Below, one piece after another: positions 27,801 to 39,956 of a stretch of 64,000 nt of DNA. The stretch spans positions 21,330,781 through 21,394,780 of the forward strand of contig NC_079977.1 of the NCBI RefSeq assembly GCF_029852145.1, given 5' to 3'. Numbering within the stretch: the stretch's first letter is position 1; every line of letters begins with the position of its first letter. A program made the position numbers and the translations under genes. The stretch is from Microplitis mediator (Eukaryota > Arthropoda > Insecta > Hymenoptera > Braconidae). The notes under the pieces are model-generated. The model ran no database searches. It was not told the DNA's origin and saw only the letters and a list, made by a program, of their open reading frames with translations.

Positions 27801-30800
27801 AAGTACCAAGATTTCAAAAATAATAGTAAAGTTGTAGGTCTCCCCCATTTGGAATTGACTAAAAAATACATTTCTGTGAGTCACCCCTTGAGAATCGCCT
27901 ACTTTATGGCATGATCATTACTTTAAACTCGACAACACATGAAACTCGAATTTCCAGAGTGATTTCGCGATTTTATTCCAAAGTACCAAGATTTCAAAAA
28001 TAATAGTAAAGTTGTAGGTCTCCCCCATTTGAAGACTGAAAAATACATTTCTGTGAGTCACCCCGTGAGAATCGCCTACTTTATGGCATGAACATTATTT
28101 TAAACTCGACAACACATGAAACTCGAATTTCCAGAGTGATTTCGCGATTTTATTTCAAAGTACCAAGATTTCAAAAATAATAGTAAAGTTGTAGGTCTCC
28201 CCCATTTGAAGACTAAAAAATACATTTCTGTGAGTCACCCCTTGAGAATCGCCTACTTTATGGCATGATCATTATTTTAAACTCGACAACACATGAAACT
28301 CGAATTTCCAGAGTGATTTCGCGATTTTATTCCAAAGTACCAAGATTTCAAAAATAATAGTAAAGTTGTAGGTCTCCCCCATCGGAATTGACTAAAAAAT
28401 ACATTTCTGTGAGTCACCCCGTGAGAATCGCCTACTTTATGGCATGATCATTATTTTAAACTCGACAACACATGAAACTCGAATTTCCAGAGTGATTTCG
28501 CGATTTTATTCCAAAGTACCAAGATTTCAAAAATAATAGTAAAGTTGTAGGTCTCCCCCATTTGAAGACTAAAAAATACATTTCTGTGAGTCACCCCTTG
28601 AGAATCGCCTACTTTATGGCATGATCATTACTTTAAACTCGACAACACATGAAACTCGAATTTCCAGAGTGATTTCGCGATTTTATTCCAAAGTACCAAG
28701 ATTTCAAAAATAATAGTAAAGTTGTAGGTCTCCCCCATTTGAAGACTGAAAAATACATTTCTGTGAGTCACCCCGTGAGAATCGCCTACTTTATGGCATG
28801 ATCATTATTTTAAACTCGACAACACATGAAACTCGAATTTCCAGAGTGATTTCGCGATTTTATTCCAAAGTACCAACATTTCAAAAATAATAGTAAAGTT
28901 GTAGGTCTCCCCCATTTGAAGACTAAAAACTACATTTCTGTGAGTCACCCCTTGAGAATCGCCTACTTTATGGCATGATCATTACTTTAAACTCGACAAC
29001 ACATGAAACTCGAATTTCCAGAGTGATTTCGCGATTTTATTCCAAAGTACCAAGATTTCAAAAATAATAGTAAAGTTGTAGGTCTCCCCCGTTTGAAATT
29101 GACTAAAAAATACATTTCTGTGAGTCACCCCATGAGAATCGCCTACTTTATGGCATGAACATTATTTTAAACTCGACAACACATGAAACTCGAATTTCCA
29201 GAGTGATTTCGCGATTTTATTCCAAAGTACCAAGATTTCAAAAATAATAGTAAAGTTGTAGGTCTCCCCCATTTGGAATTGACTAAAAAATACATTTCTG
29301 TGAGTCACCCCTTGAGAATCGCCTACTTCATGGCATGATCATTACTTTAAACTCGACAACACATGAAACTCGAATTTCCAGAGTGATTTCGCGATTTTAT
29401 TCCAAAGTACCAAGATTTCAAAAATAATAGTAAAGTTGTAGGTCTCCCCCGTTTGAAATTGACTAAAAAATACATTTCTGTGAGTCACCCCTTGAGAATC
29501 GCCTACTTTATGGCATGATCATTACTTTAAACTCGACAACACATGAAACTCGAATTTCCAGAGTGATTTCGCGATTTTATTCCAAAGTACCAAGATTTCA
29601 AAAATAATAGTAAAGTTGTAGGTCTCCCCCATTTGGAATTGACTAAAAAATACATTTCTGTGAGTCACCCCTTGAGAATCGCCTACTTTATGGCATGATC
29701 ATTACTTTAAACTCGACAACACATGAAACTCGAATTTCCAGAGTGATTTCGCGATTTTATTCCAAAGTACCAAGATTTCAAAAATAATAGTAAAGTTGTA
29801 GGTCTCCCCCGTTTGAAATTGACAAAAAAATACATTTCTGTGAGTCACCCCGTGAGAATCGCCTACTTTATGGCATGATCATTATTTTAAACTCGACAAC
29901 ACATGAAACTCGAATTTCCAGAGTGATTTCGCGATTTTATTCCAAAGTACCAAGATTTCAAAAATAATAGTAAAGTTGTAGGTCTCCCCCGTTTGAAATT
30001 GACAAAAAAATACATTTCTGTGAGTCACCCCGTGAGAATCGCCTACTTTATGGCATGATCATTATTTTAAACTCGACAACACATGAAACTCGAATTTCCA
30101 GAGTGATTTCGCGATTTTATTTCAAAGTACCAAGATTTCAAAAATAATAGTAAAGTTGTAGGTCTCCCCCATTTGAAGACTAAAAAATACATTTCTGTGA
30201 GTCACCCCTTGAGAATCGCCTACTTTATGGCATGATCATTATTTTAAACTCGACAACACATGAAACTCGAATTTCCAGAGTGATTTCGCGATTTTATTCC
30301 AAAGTACCAAGATTTCAAAAATAATAGTAAAGTTGTAGGTCTCCCCCATCGGAATTGACTAAAAAATACATTTCTGTGAGTCACCCCGTGAGAATCGCCT
30401 ACTTTATGGCATGATCATTACTTTAAACTCGACAACACATGAAACTCGAATTTCCAGAGTGATTTCGCGATTTTATTCCAAAGTACCAAGATTTCAAAAA
30501 TAATAGTAAAGTTGTAGGTCTCCCCCATTTGAAATTGACTAAAAAATACATTTCTGTGAGTCACCCCGTGAGAATCGCCTACTTTATGGCATGATCATTA
30601 TTTTAAACTCGACAACACATGAAACTCGAATTTCCAGAGTGATTTCGCGATTTTATTCCAAAGTACCAACATTTCAAAAATAATAGTAAAGTTGTAGGTC
30701 TCCCCCATTTGAAGACTAAAAACTACATTTCTGTGAGTCACCCCGTGAGAATCGCCTACTTTATGGCATGATCATTATTTTAAACTCGACAACACATGAA

Positions 30801-31571
30801 ACTCGAATTTCCAGAGTGATTTCGCGATTTTATTCCAAAGTACCAACATTTCAAAAATAATAGTAAAGTTGTAGGTCTCCCCCATTTGAAGACTAAAAAC
30901 TACATTTCTGTGAGTCACCCGTGAGAATCGCCTACTTTATGGCATGAACATTATTTTAAACTCGACAACACATGAAACTCGAATTTCCAGAGTGATTTCG
31001 CGATTTTATTCCAAAGTACCAACATTTCAAAAATAATAGTAAAGTTGTAGGTCTCCCCCATTTGAAGACTAAAAACTACATTTCTGTGAGTCACCCGTGA
31101 GAATCGCCTACTTTATGGCATGATCATTATTTTAAACTCGACAACACATGAAACTCGAATTTCCAGAGTGATTTCGCGATTTTATTCCAAAGTACCAACA
31201 TTTCAAAAATAATAGTAAAGTTGTAGGTCTCCCCCATTTGAAGACTAAAAACTACATTTCTGTGAGTCACCCGTGAGAATCGCCTACTTTATGGCATGAT
31301 CATTATTTTAAACTCGACAACACATGAAACTCGAATTTCCAGAGTGATTTCGCGATTTTATTCCAAAGTACCAAGATTTCAAAAATAATAGGAAAGTTGT
31401 AGGTCTCCCCCATTTGAAGACTGAAAAATACATTTCTGTGAGTCACCCCGTGAGAATCGCCTACTTTATGGCATGATCATTATTTGAAACTCGACAACAC
31501 ATGAAACTCGAATTTCCAGAGTGATTTCGCGATTTTATTCCAAAGTACCAAGATTTCAAAAATAATAGTAA
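18900..31571 (+). repeat. 180-bp satellite array, clean forward block with higher-order structure
   Basis: About 70 forward monomers without the one-base indels seen further left. Between 18900 and ~23710 the order of monomer subtypes reproduces that of ~420-5236, including the GATATCGCG monomer, the CTCCACC monomer and the CTAAGAAAT monomer. The array then continues past the point where the left copy folds back. Further right new variants spread: TTACTTTA for TTATTTTA from ~23970, and CCAACATTTC for CCAAGATTTC from ~25660. Blocks are duplicated: the rare CCCCATCGG and TATTTCAAAG monomers recur together 1967 bp apart (28151/30118 and 28380/30347), equal to 11 monomers. Such local block duplication is typical of unequal exchange in satellites. 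Confidence 0.98.
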
Positions 31572-31734
31572 CCCGGGAAAAACGGATTAGATCTGACCAG
31601 ATATAATTATATCTGGTCAGATCTAATTATATCTGATCAGATCTATTTATATCTGGTTAGATATGGGATTTGAGATATAATCAGATCTAGTCATATCTGA
31701 TCAGATCTAAACAGATATAACTATATCTGGGTTG

Positions 31735-32165
31735 AAAAATTCATCAGACATGAACAGATCTAGTCATATCTGATCAGATCTACACAGATATAACTATATC
31801 TGAGTTGAAAAATAGCTCAGACATGATCAGATCTAGTCATATCTGATCAGATCTAAACAGATATAACTATATCTGAGTTAAAAAATTCATCAGACATGAT
31901 CAGATCTAGTCATATCTGATCAGATCTAAACAGTTATAACTATATCTGGATTGCAAAATACATTAGTCATGAAAAGGTCTTATCATATCTGGCCAGATCT
32001 AAACAGATATAACTATATCTGAATTGCAAAATGCATTAGACATGAAAAGGTCTTATCATATCTGGCCAGATCTAAACAGATATAACTATATCTGGATTGC
32101 AAAATACATTAGACATGAAAAGGTCTTATCATATCTGGCCAGATATAACTATATCGAAGTTGTCA
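31735..32165. repeat. 73-bp minisatellite rich in AGATCT/TGATCA palindromes
   Basis: Six copies of a ~73 bp unit inside the TIR element, marked by (C)AGACATGA or AGTCATGA at about 31745, 31818, 31891, 31964, 32037 and 32110. Each unit combines the 16-base perfect palindrome AGATCTGATCAGATCT (or a close variant) with a second near-palindrome AGATATAACTATATCT. The last three copies carry AAAAGGTCTTATCATATCTG instead of the GATC core. The unit could form a series of hairpins. No coding capacity. Confidence 0.85.
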
Positions 32166-32566
32166 ACAGCATCAGATTCGATCAGATCCGATTAAGTAGT
32201 TACCCGGGGAAAATGATTTTGATCTGACCAGATAAAATTATATCTGATCAGATAAAATTATATCTTTGCAGATCATTTATATCTGATCAGAACTAATAAT
32301 TACACATGATCAGATCTTATTATATCTGGCCAACCACCGTTTATATCCGGTCAGATCTAATGAGATATAATTAGATCTAGGCTAGATAGACTGTCAGACA
32401 TGATTATATCTAGTCAGATCGGCGTATATGTCGTAAGATCTGACCAGATATAACTATATCTGAACTAAATACAACAATTAGCATAATCAGATCTTGTTAT
32501 ATCTGCTCAGATATAATCATGAAAATTGTTCATATCTGATTATTTACATTCACGCGATCACATACG

Positions 32567-32760
32567 TGGAGCAGCGCAGTGGATAGCGTCAAAGACTTTG
32601 GATCTGAAGGATGCAGGTTCGAGCCCAGCAGTCATCGGGATTTTTTCATCAATCAAATTCATGTATAACTCTTCTAAGTAACGTTTCTAATACGTTAGAT
32701 TACATTTCGGATCGAATGAAAACTATATTATTTTTTTTTGCAATTTAATTTTGTTTTTTT
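32567..32760 (+). repeat. tRNA-derived SINE-like fragment (tRNA-Arg-like head)
   Basis: 32567-32638 resembles a tRNA gene: an A-box-like stretch GCGCAGTGGATAGCGTC, then GACTTTGGATCTGAAGGAT, then a good B box GGTTCGAGCCC at 32616-32626. The arrangement matches the D arm, anticodon arm and T arm of arginine tRNAs, but the anticodon stem is poorly paired and the loop reads TTTGGAT. A functional tRNA is therefore unlikely. An AT-rich tail with T runs follows to about 32760. This is best read as the 5' head and tail of a tRNA-derived SINE or a tRNA pseudogene, located between two copies of the TIR element end. Confidence 0.55.
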
Positions 32761-32930
32761 AATAGGGATCCCGGGAAAAAAGGTTTAGATCTGGCCACAT
32801 ATAATTATATCTGATCAGATCTGTCCAGATCTCGTCAGATAGAGACAATTTAAAGATCTGGCCAGATCTGACAAATCAGATCTGATCAGATATAATTATA
32901 TATGGTCAGATCTAAATCGTTTTCCCCGGG

Positions 32931-35870
32931 AAAGTTGTAGGTCTCCCCCATTTGAAGACTGAAAAATACATTTCTGTGAGTCACCCCGTGAGAATCGCCT
33001 ACTTTATGGCATGAACATTATTTTAAACTCGACAACACATGAAACTCGAATTTCCAGAGTGATTTCGCGATTTTATTCCAAAGTACCAAGATTTCAAAAA
33101 TAATAGGAAAGTTGTAGGTCTCCCCCATTTGAAGACTAAAAACTACATTTCTGTGAGTCACCCCGTGAGAATCGCCTACTTTATGGCATGATCATTATTT
33201 TAAACTCGACAACACATGAAACTCGAATTTCCAGAGTGATTTCGCGATTTTATTCCAAAGTACCAACATTTCAAAAATAATAGTAAAGTTGTAGGTCTCC
33301 CCCATTTGAAGACTAAAAACTACATTTCTGTGAGTCACCCCGTGAGAATCGCCTACTTTATGGCATGATCATTATTTTAAACTCGACAACACATGAAACT
33401 CGAATTTCCAGAGTGATTTCGCGATTTTATTCCAAAGTACCAAGATTTCAAAAATAATAGTAAAGTTGTAGGTCTCCCCCATTTGAAGACTGAAAAATAC
33501 ATTTCTGTGAGTCACCCCGTGAGAATCGCCTACTTTATGGCATGAACATTATTTTAAACTCGACAACACATGAAACTCGAATTTCCAGAGTGATTTCGCG
33601 ATTTTATTCCAAAGTACCAAGATTTCAAAAATAATAGGAAAGTTGTAGGTCTCCCCCATTTGAAGACTGAAAAATACATTTCTGTGAGTCACCCCGTGAG
33701 AATCGCCTACTTTATGGCATGATCATTATTTTAAACTCGACAACACATGAAACTCGAATTTCCAGAGTGATTTCGCGATTTTATTCCAAAGTACCAAGAT
33801 TTCAAAAATAATAGTAAAGTTGTAGGTCTCCCCCATTTGAAGACTGAAAAATACATTTCTGTGAGTCACCCCGTGAGAATCGCTTACTTTATGGCATGAT
33901 CATTATTTTAAACTCGACAACACATGAAACTCGAATTTCCAGAGTGATTTCGCGATTTTATTCCAAAGTCCCAAGATTTCAAAAATAATAGTAAAGTTGT
34001 AGGTCTCCCCCGTTTGAAATTGACTAAAAAATACATTTCTGTGAGTCACCCCGTGAGAATCGCCTACTTTATGGCATGAACATTATTTTAAACTCGACAA
34101 CACATGAAACTCGAATTTCCAGAGTGATTTCGCGATTTTATTCCAAAGTACCAAGATTTCAAAAATAAAAGTAAAGTTGTAGGTCTCCCCCGTTTGAAAT
34201 TGACAAAAAAATACATTTCTGTGAGTCACCCCGTGAGAATCGCCTACTTTATGGCATGATCATTATTTTAAACTCGACAACACATGAAACTCGAATTTCC
34301 AGAGTGATTTCGCGATTTTATTCCAAAGTACCAAGATTTCAAAAATAATAGTAAAGTTGTAGGTCTCCCCCGTTTGAAATTGACAAAAAAATACATTTCT
34401 GTGAGTCACCCCGTGAGAATCGCCTACTTTATGGCATGAACATTATTTTAAACTCGACAACACATGAAACTCGAATTTCCAGAGTGATTTCGCGATTTTA
34501 TTCCAAAGTACCAAGATTTCAAAAATAATAGTAAAGTTGTAGGTCTCCCCCATTTGAAGACTAAAAAATACATTTCTGTGAGTCACCCCTTGAGAATCGC
34601 CTACTTTATGGCATGATCATTACTTTAAACTCGACAACACATGAAACTCGAATTTCCAGAGTGATTTCGCGATTTTATTCCAAAGTACCAAGATTTCAAA
34701 AATAATAGTAAAGTTGTAGGTCTCCCCCGTTTGAAATTGACTAAAAAATACATTTCTGTGAGTCACCCCGTGAGAATCGCCTACTTTATGGCATGAACAT
34801 TATTTTAAACTCGACAACACATGAAACTCGAATTTCCAGAGTGATTTCGCGATTTTATTCCAAAGTACCAAGATTTCAAAAATAATAGTAAAGTTGTAGG
34901 TCTCCCCCATTTGAAGACTGAAAAATACATTTCTGTGAGTCACCCCGTGAGAATCGCCTACTTTATGGCATGATCATTATTTTAAACTCGACAACACATG
35001 AAACTCGAATTTCCAGAGTGATTTCGCGATTTTATTCCAAAGTACCAAGATTTCAAAAATAATAGTAAAGTTGTAGGTCTCCCCCATTTGAAGACTAAAA
35101 AATACATTTCTGTGAGTCACCCCTTGAGAATCGCCTACTTTATGGCATGATCATTACTTTAAACTCGACAACACATGAAACTCGAATTTCCAGAGTGATT
35201 TCGCGATTTTATTCCAAAGTACCAAGATTTCAAAAATAATAGTAAAGTTGTAGGTCTCCCCCATTTGAAGACTGAAAAATACATTTCTGTGAGTCACCCC
35301 GTGAGAATCGCTTACTTTATGGCATGATCATTATTTTAAACTCGACAACACATGAAACTCGAATTTCCAGAGTGATTTCGCGATTTTATTCCAAAGTCCC
35401 AAGATTTCAAAAATAATAGTAAAGTTGTAGGTCTCCCCCGTTTGAAATTGACTAAAAAATACATTTCTGTGAGTCACCCCGTGAGAATCGCCTACTTTAT
35501 GGCATGAACATTATTTTAAACTCGACAACACATGAAACTCGAATTTCCAGAGTGATTTCGCGATTTTATTCCAAAGTACCAAGATTTCAAAAATAAAAGT
35601 AAAGTTGTAGGTCTCCCCCGTTTGAAATTGACTAAAAAATACATTTCTGTGAGTCACCCCGTGAGAATCGCCTACTTTATGGCATGAACATTATTTTAAA
35701 CTCGACAACACATGAAACTCGAATTTCCAGAGTGATTTCGCGATTTTATTCCAAAGTACCAAGATTTCAAAAATAATAGTAAAGTTGTAGGTCTCCCCCG
35801 TTTGAAATTGACTAAAAAATACATTTCTGTGAGTCACCCCGTTAGAATTGCCTACTTTATGGCTTGAATC
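32931..35870 (+). repeat. 180-bp satellite array, right end with decayed terminal monomer
   Basis: About 16 forward monomers, mostly the short GAAGACTGAAAAAT subtype mixed with CCGTTTGAAATTG types. A rare pair of variants (CGCTTACTTT plus CAAAGTCCCAAG) occurs twice, 1428 bp apart (33968 and 35396), showing another duplicated block of eight monomers. The last monomer decays from about 35840 (CCCCGTTAGAATTG, then ATGGCTTGAATCTTATTT) and loses similarity by 35870. This is the real edge of the array. Confidence 0.97.
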
Positions 35871-37376
35871 TTATTTAAAAAACTATTGTTTTAAACTGAT
35901 CTCCAAAGTATTTTCTTATAAATCCTTTACATCTTATATATTTAATACATAAAAAACAAAAATTGTTAAAATCAACAATAAATACTAAACCAAATTAATT
36001 TATAACCTGAGACTTATAAGTCTCATAAATGGTTTCAGGTTGCATGTGCGAGTAAATCTATACAATCCAATGAAAAATGTAATTAATAAAACTTGAAAAA
36101 AATAAAAATATTAAATAAAACCTCAAGAATTAAGAAAAGTTATCAAATATATAGTACAATTATGTTGTCAAAATTATTAATTAAACAACTGTTATATCTA
36201 TTGTTGTAAGTCAAGTCCTTCTTCATCGTCACATATATATTTTTTTCTAATTTTCCTTAATTAAGCAGCGACAACAAATAAATCTATTATTTTATAATTT
36301 AATAGTCACAATCATTTATTTGAATATTATTTTTCACACTTGGTTGCATTTATATGATTTCAATTTAAATATTTGTCAATCAATGAGTTTATAGTGCTTC
36401 ATTTGTTGTTGATTATATACCCTGATTAAAAATATTGAATGAAAAGAATTGAGAAGCGGTCACTCCATGCAAACTGTATATGTATATATACAAACAAAAA
36501 AATTGAAATCAATTGAAATTATTGAAAAGAATTTGAATTTCATCACTTTTAATTCTTTTCAATCAATATTTTTAAACAGGGATAAGTTTGATATTTCAGC
36601 TCAATTAATTTTTGATGTTTTTATGAAATATCACTAGTTAATGTTAAATACTACCTACTTGATATTTAATAAATTTTTAATTTAATGAATAACATTTTAT
36701 TTATGAAATTGTTTTTTCTTTTAATAACTTTTTTTTTTCATTTATTTCAGACCAATACATCATGAGAAATTATAAATAACTAATTAATTATAATTAAATC
36801 AAAAGCTTAACAAAAACGCTCTTGTAAAATTTTTTTTAAATCGTTTTCAAAGTCAAAATGATAAAAACATTTCATTTTTATTTTAAAAATTAATTTTTCT
36901 TAATTCAATATTTAAATACTTTTTTAATTTTCTTTGTTATCGACTTTTCGAATAGTCTTATCTATGAATTACTTCATTATTGACAATCTTTTCAATCTGT
37001 GGATATTGAGTAAAGATGTCTTTGAATATAGAGGACTTCGAGTAAACATAATATAGATGAGATGTTTACAAAAATTTAGTGGAGTACAGGTGTCATTGAA
37101 TATAGTTGTCACCGAGTATAGATGTCGTCTTTGTGCTTGAGTAAAGAAATTTTGAGTATAGATGAGTATTCGCCGGGCAGTAAATTAACGTCAAATTCAA
37201 TAGCAAGTTGCAGACAAATCATCGTAAAAAAAAAATGGAAAAGTCCAAAGTTGACATAAATTTGACGAAAAATTCAAGGAAACTTTTGATGTCTCGTATA
37301 CGTAAAATAGTGGCTTTAATTTGACGTCAAATTTACGCTCAAGTTGACTGTTGGTTGAGCTCAGCTGATTATCAGG

Positions 37377-37377
<1 letters not shown>
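35871..37377. other. AT-rich intergenic DNA, no gene seen
   Basis: About 1.5 kb with many stop codons in all frames and no splice-supported coding segment. The stretch 37000-37170 contains loosely repeated short words (GAGTATAGATG, GAATATAG) suggestive of a degenerate minisatellite. A short reading frame at 36449-36637 shows no recognisable feature. Confidence 0.6.

Positions 37378-37416
<39 letters not shown>
37378..37416. repeat. (TA)n microsatellite
   Basis: About 19 uninterrupted TA dinucleotides directly before a 1.3 kb palindrome. TA-rich flanks recur at the fold-back element in the downstream ferrochelatase intron. Confidence 0.95.
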
Positions 37417-37420
<4 letters not shown>

Positions 37421-37430
37421 ACATATATGT

Positions 37431-38732
37431 ACAATCAGCGGCGGGTATTCATACCGTACCCGGTTACAAGCGTGCCTTGCAGATCTCTACTATTATCACT
37501 CTACCAACATACAACTCTCTTAAATAGATTTCTATGCGAAAATATCAATACTAAATATATTTATGTTGCAAAATAATTCTCTGTAAAATTATCTCTATGT
37601 AAACTTATTCTATTAAGTATAAATATATGCGAAAATAATTCATGTCCAAAATATCTCTATATTATATATCTCTATGAAAATTAAGTCTCTACAAAATTTA
37701 CTATAATATGACAGAATTAGGTGTTAACATATTTATATTATGGAATTTCTCCATAACTATACAACTCTCCTTAATATTTCTCTATTCTGCATATCTCTAT
37801 AACACAACAATTCTATGAAAAAATTTTTCTATTTAAAAATTTTTCTATGTTGACAAAAGTCAGTTTCATAAGATCTCTCAGCAAAAAAAAAACTAAGTTT
37901 TACGAATGATTTTGTGTCTTACCACCAGCAATCGCGTGGCGCTACCATAAAATTCCAACAACAATACAATAATAATGATAATGATTTAAGTAATTATAAT
38001 TTTTTCTTTTTAAATGTCATTAAATTTGAATCCTGACTTTGTCAGTATTTTATTATAATTTCATTTGAATCCTGACTTTGTCAATATTTTATTATAATTT
38101 GAAATTATAATAAAATATTGACAAAGTCAGGATTCAAATTTAATGACATTTAAAAAGAAAAAATTATAATTACTTAAATCATTATCATTATTATTGTATT
38201 GTTGTTGGAATTTTATGGTAGCGCCACGCGATTGCTGGTGGTAAGACACAAAATCATTCGTAAAACTTAGTTTTTTTTTTGCTGAGAGATCTTATGAAAC
38301 TGACTTTTGTCAACATAGAAAAATTTTTAAATAGAAAAATTTTTTCATAGAATTGTTGTGTTATAGAGATATGCAGAATAGAGAAATATTAAGGAGAGTT
38401 GTATAGTTATGGAGAAATTCCATAATATAAATATGTTAACACCCAATTCTGTCATATTATAGTAAATTTTGTAGAGACTTAATTTTCATAGAGATATATA
38501 ATATAGAGATATTTTGGACATGAATTATTTTCGCATATATTTATACTTAATAGAATAAGTTTACATAGAGATAATTTTACAGAGAATTATTTTGCAACAT
38601 AAATATATTTAGTATTGATATTTTCGCATAGAAATCTATTTAAAAGAGTTGTATGTTGGTAGAGTGATAATAGTAGAGATCTGCAAGGCACGCTTGTAAC
38701 CGGGTACGGTATGAATACCCGCCGCTGATTGT
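37431..38732. repeat. 1.3-kb near-perfect palindrome (fold-back element)
   Basis: The sequence from ACAATCAGCGGCGGGTATTC at 37431 reappears as its reverse complement ending at 38732. The arms are about 630-670 bp and the centre lies near 38103 with almost no spacer. Only isolated differences were noticed, for example AATTAGGTG versus AATTGGGTG near 37716/38446. One asymmetry is a ~47 bp direct duplication (TTTGAATCCTGACTTTGTCA repeated) present only in the left arm. The arms hold many TCTCTATG words at short spacing and no reading frame of note. It could be a fold-back transposable element or an inverted duplication. Confidence 0.93.
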
Positions 38733-38733
38733 A

Positions 38734-38903
38734 TATAGTCGTCCCAGAAAAAGCTTAGGATTTTTTCCTACCATTTTTCTTTCTCCCTGTATAGAAATAT
38801 TCTAAAAAAAAAATGTTCTGCGCATGCGCAAATAAAAATATTGTAAAAGAGGAGAAATAATTTTGGTAGGGTTAAATCCCCATCTTTCCATGGGACGACT
38901 ATA
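38734..38903. mobile_element. 170-bp MITE-like element with 13-bp TIRs
   Basis: Perfect terminal inverted repeats TATAGTCGTCCCA (38734-38746) and TGGGACGACTATA (38891-38903). The interior is AT-rich with one palindromic GCGCATGCGCA. TA dinucleotides at both ends would fit a TA target duplication as used by Tc1/mariner-type elements, but the surrounding TA-rich DNA makes this ambiguous. It starts two bases after the 37431-38732 palindrome ends and stops about 195 bp before the ferrochelatase start codon, so it may overlap the promoter. Confidence 0.75.
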
Positions 38904-39098
38904 TATATAAGATGACTTGGGAACTAATAACTGCAAGTTGAATTTTAACCTCGAAGACAATAAAATTGTCTGGATAATTTCTAATAAAATTTTTCTATAA
39001 AAAGTAAAAAAAAAATTATCATCAATTGTTAGCGCAACAATAATTAATTTAAAAATAAATTATCAATTAATTGTGTAATACATAATAATTTATTCAGT
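38904..39098 (+). promoter_or_regulatory. Upstream region of ferrochelatase
   Basis: The 195 bp between the small TIR element and the start codon should contain the 5' UTR and possibly the core promoter. It is AT-rich. No clear TATA or initiator element can be singled out. A TTTATTCAG just before the ATG could also act as a splice acceptor, so an upstream noncoding exon is possible. Confidence 0.35.
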
Positions 39099-39905
39099 AT
39101 GAACTTGTGCAAAATTTATTCACCAGGTGAGTAAACATTTTTTTAAACAATTCTTTTGAATCTATTTATATATATGTAAATGTATATAAATATTTTTGAA
39201 AAAGTTTAATGACCTGATACTTACTAAAATTAATTTCAGGTAATTCCTTAAGAACTTATAAATTTATGAGAAATTTATCAACGAGCGGGCAGAGGCGGGA
39301 AAATTCAAAAGATTCAAAACCCAAAACGGGAATTTTGATGCTAAATATGGGAGGTCCGAGTAAAGTTGAACAAGTCGGCGAATATTTATTGAGGATAATG
39401 ACCGATCGTGATATGATGCAATTACCGATCCAGAGGTAATTGTAATTACGAGGGCGGTGATGGAAAAAAACGCGGCTAAAAATTAGCTAATAATTATAAA
39501 CGTCAAATAAAAATTACTTTCCGAAGAGAAATTTACAATCCAAACCAAAACTTACCATCCTTGATTAAAAATACTCATTGAAAAGTATTTAAAATTATTA
39601 AAATTTTTTAAAATCATACGGAGATTTATAAAAATACTAAATGGAATTTAAATTTCGGTCATTTGAATACTTTATAATTTTTATAATGGAATTCAAAAGT
39701 GTTGGGAATTTAGGTATGGTAATCGTGAATGAAATGAATCAATTTATTAAACAAATGAAAATTTTTTTTTTTTATTAAAATACGCGCTCTAGGGTATGTC
39801 TTCACTCGTAAGAGATTTAGCTTAGACTAACTTATTCTTTTAATATTATTTAACACTGAGGTCCAACAACCTCTCCACTTTTTCTATAACAACGATCTCT
39901 AAGTT

Positions 39906-39956
<51 letters not shown>

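Larger units (their letters stand above)
31572..32930. mobile_element. Composite TIR element inserted in a satellite monomer
   Basis: A 1.36 kb insertion that interrupts a satellite monomer between AATAATAGTAA and AAAGTTGTAGG with no loss of satellite sequence; a 2-bp AA duplication may flank it. The ends are inverted copies of one sequence: CCCGGGAAAAACGG followed by TTAGATCTGACCAGATATAA at the left, and the complement of CCCGGGGAAAACG at the right. The same terminal sequence also occurs internally in direct orientation at 32203 and 32770, so this is probably a nest of two or three related elements with a tRNA-derived fragment between them. No transposase reading frame is present, so it would be non-autonomous. 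The ends are not ones I can assign to a known superfamily. Confidence 0.8.

Noticed and set aside
1..35870. CRISPR-like or phage repeat array
   Set aside because: The whole 180 bp unit is conserved with no variable spacers, and the surroundings are eukaryotic with spliced genes.
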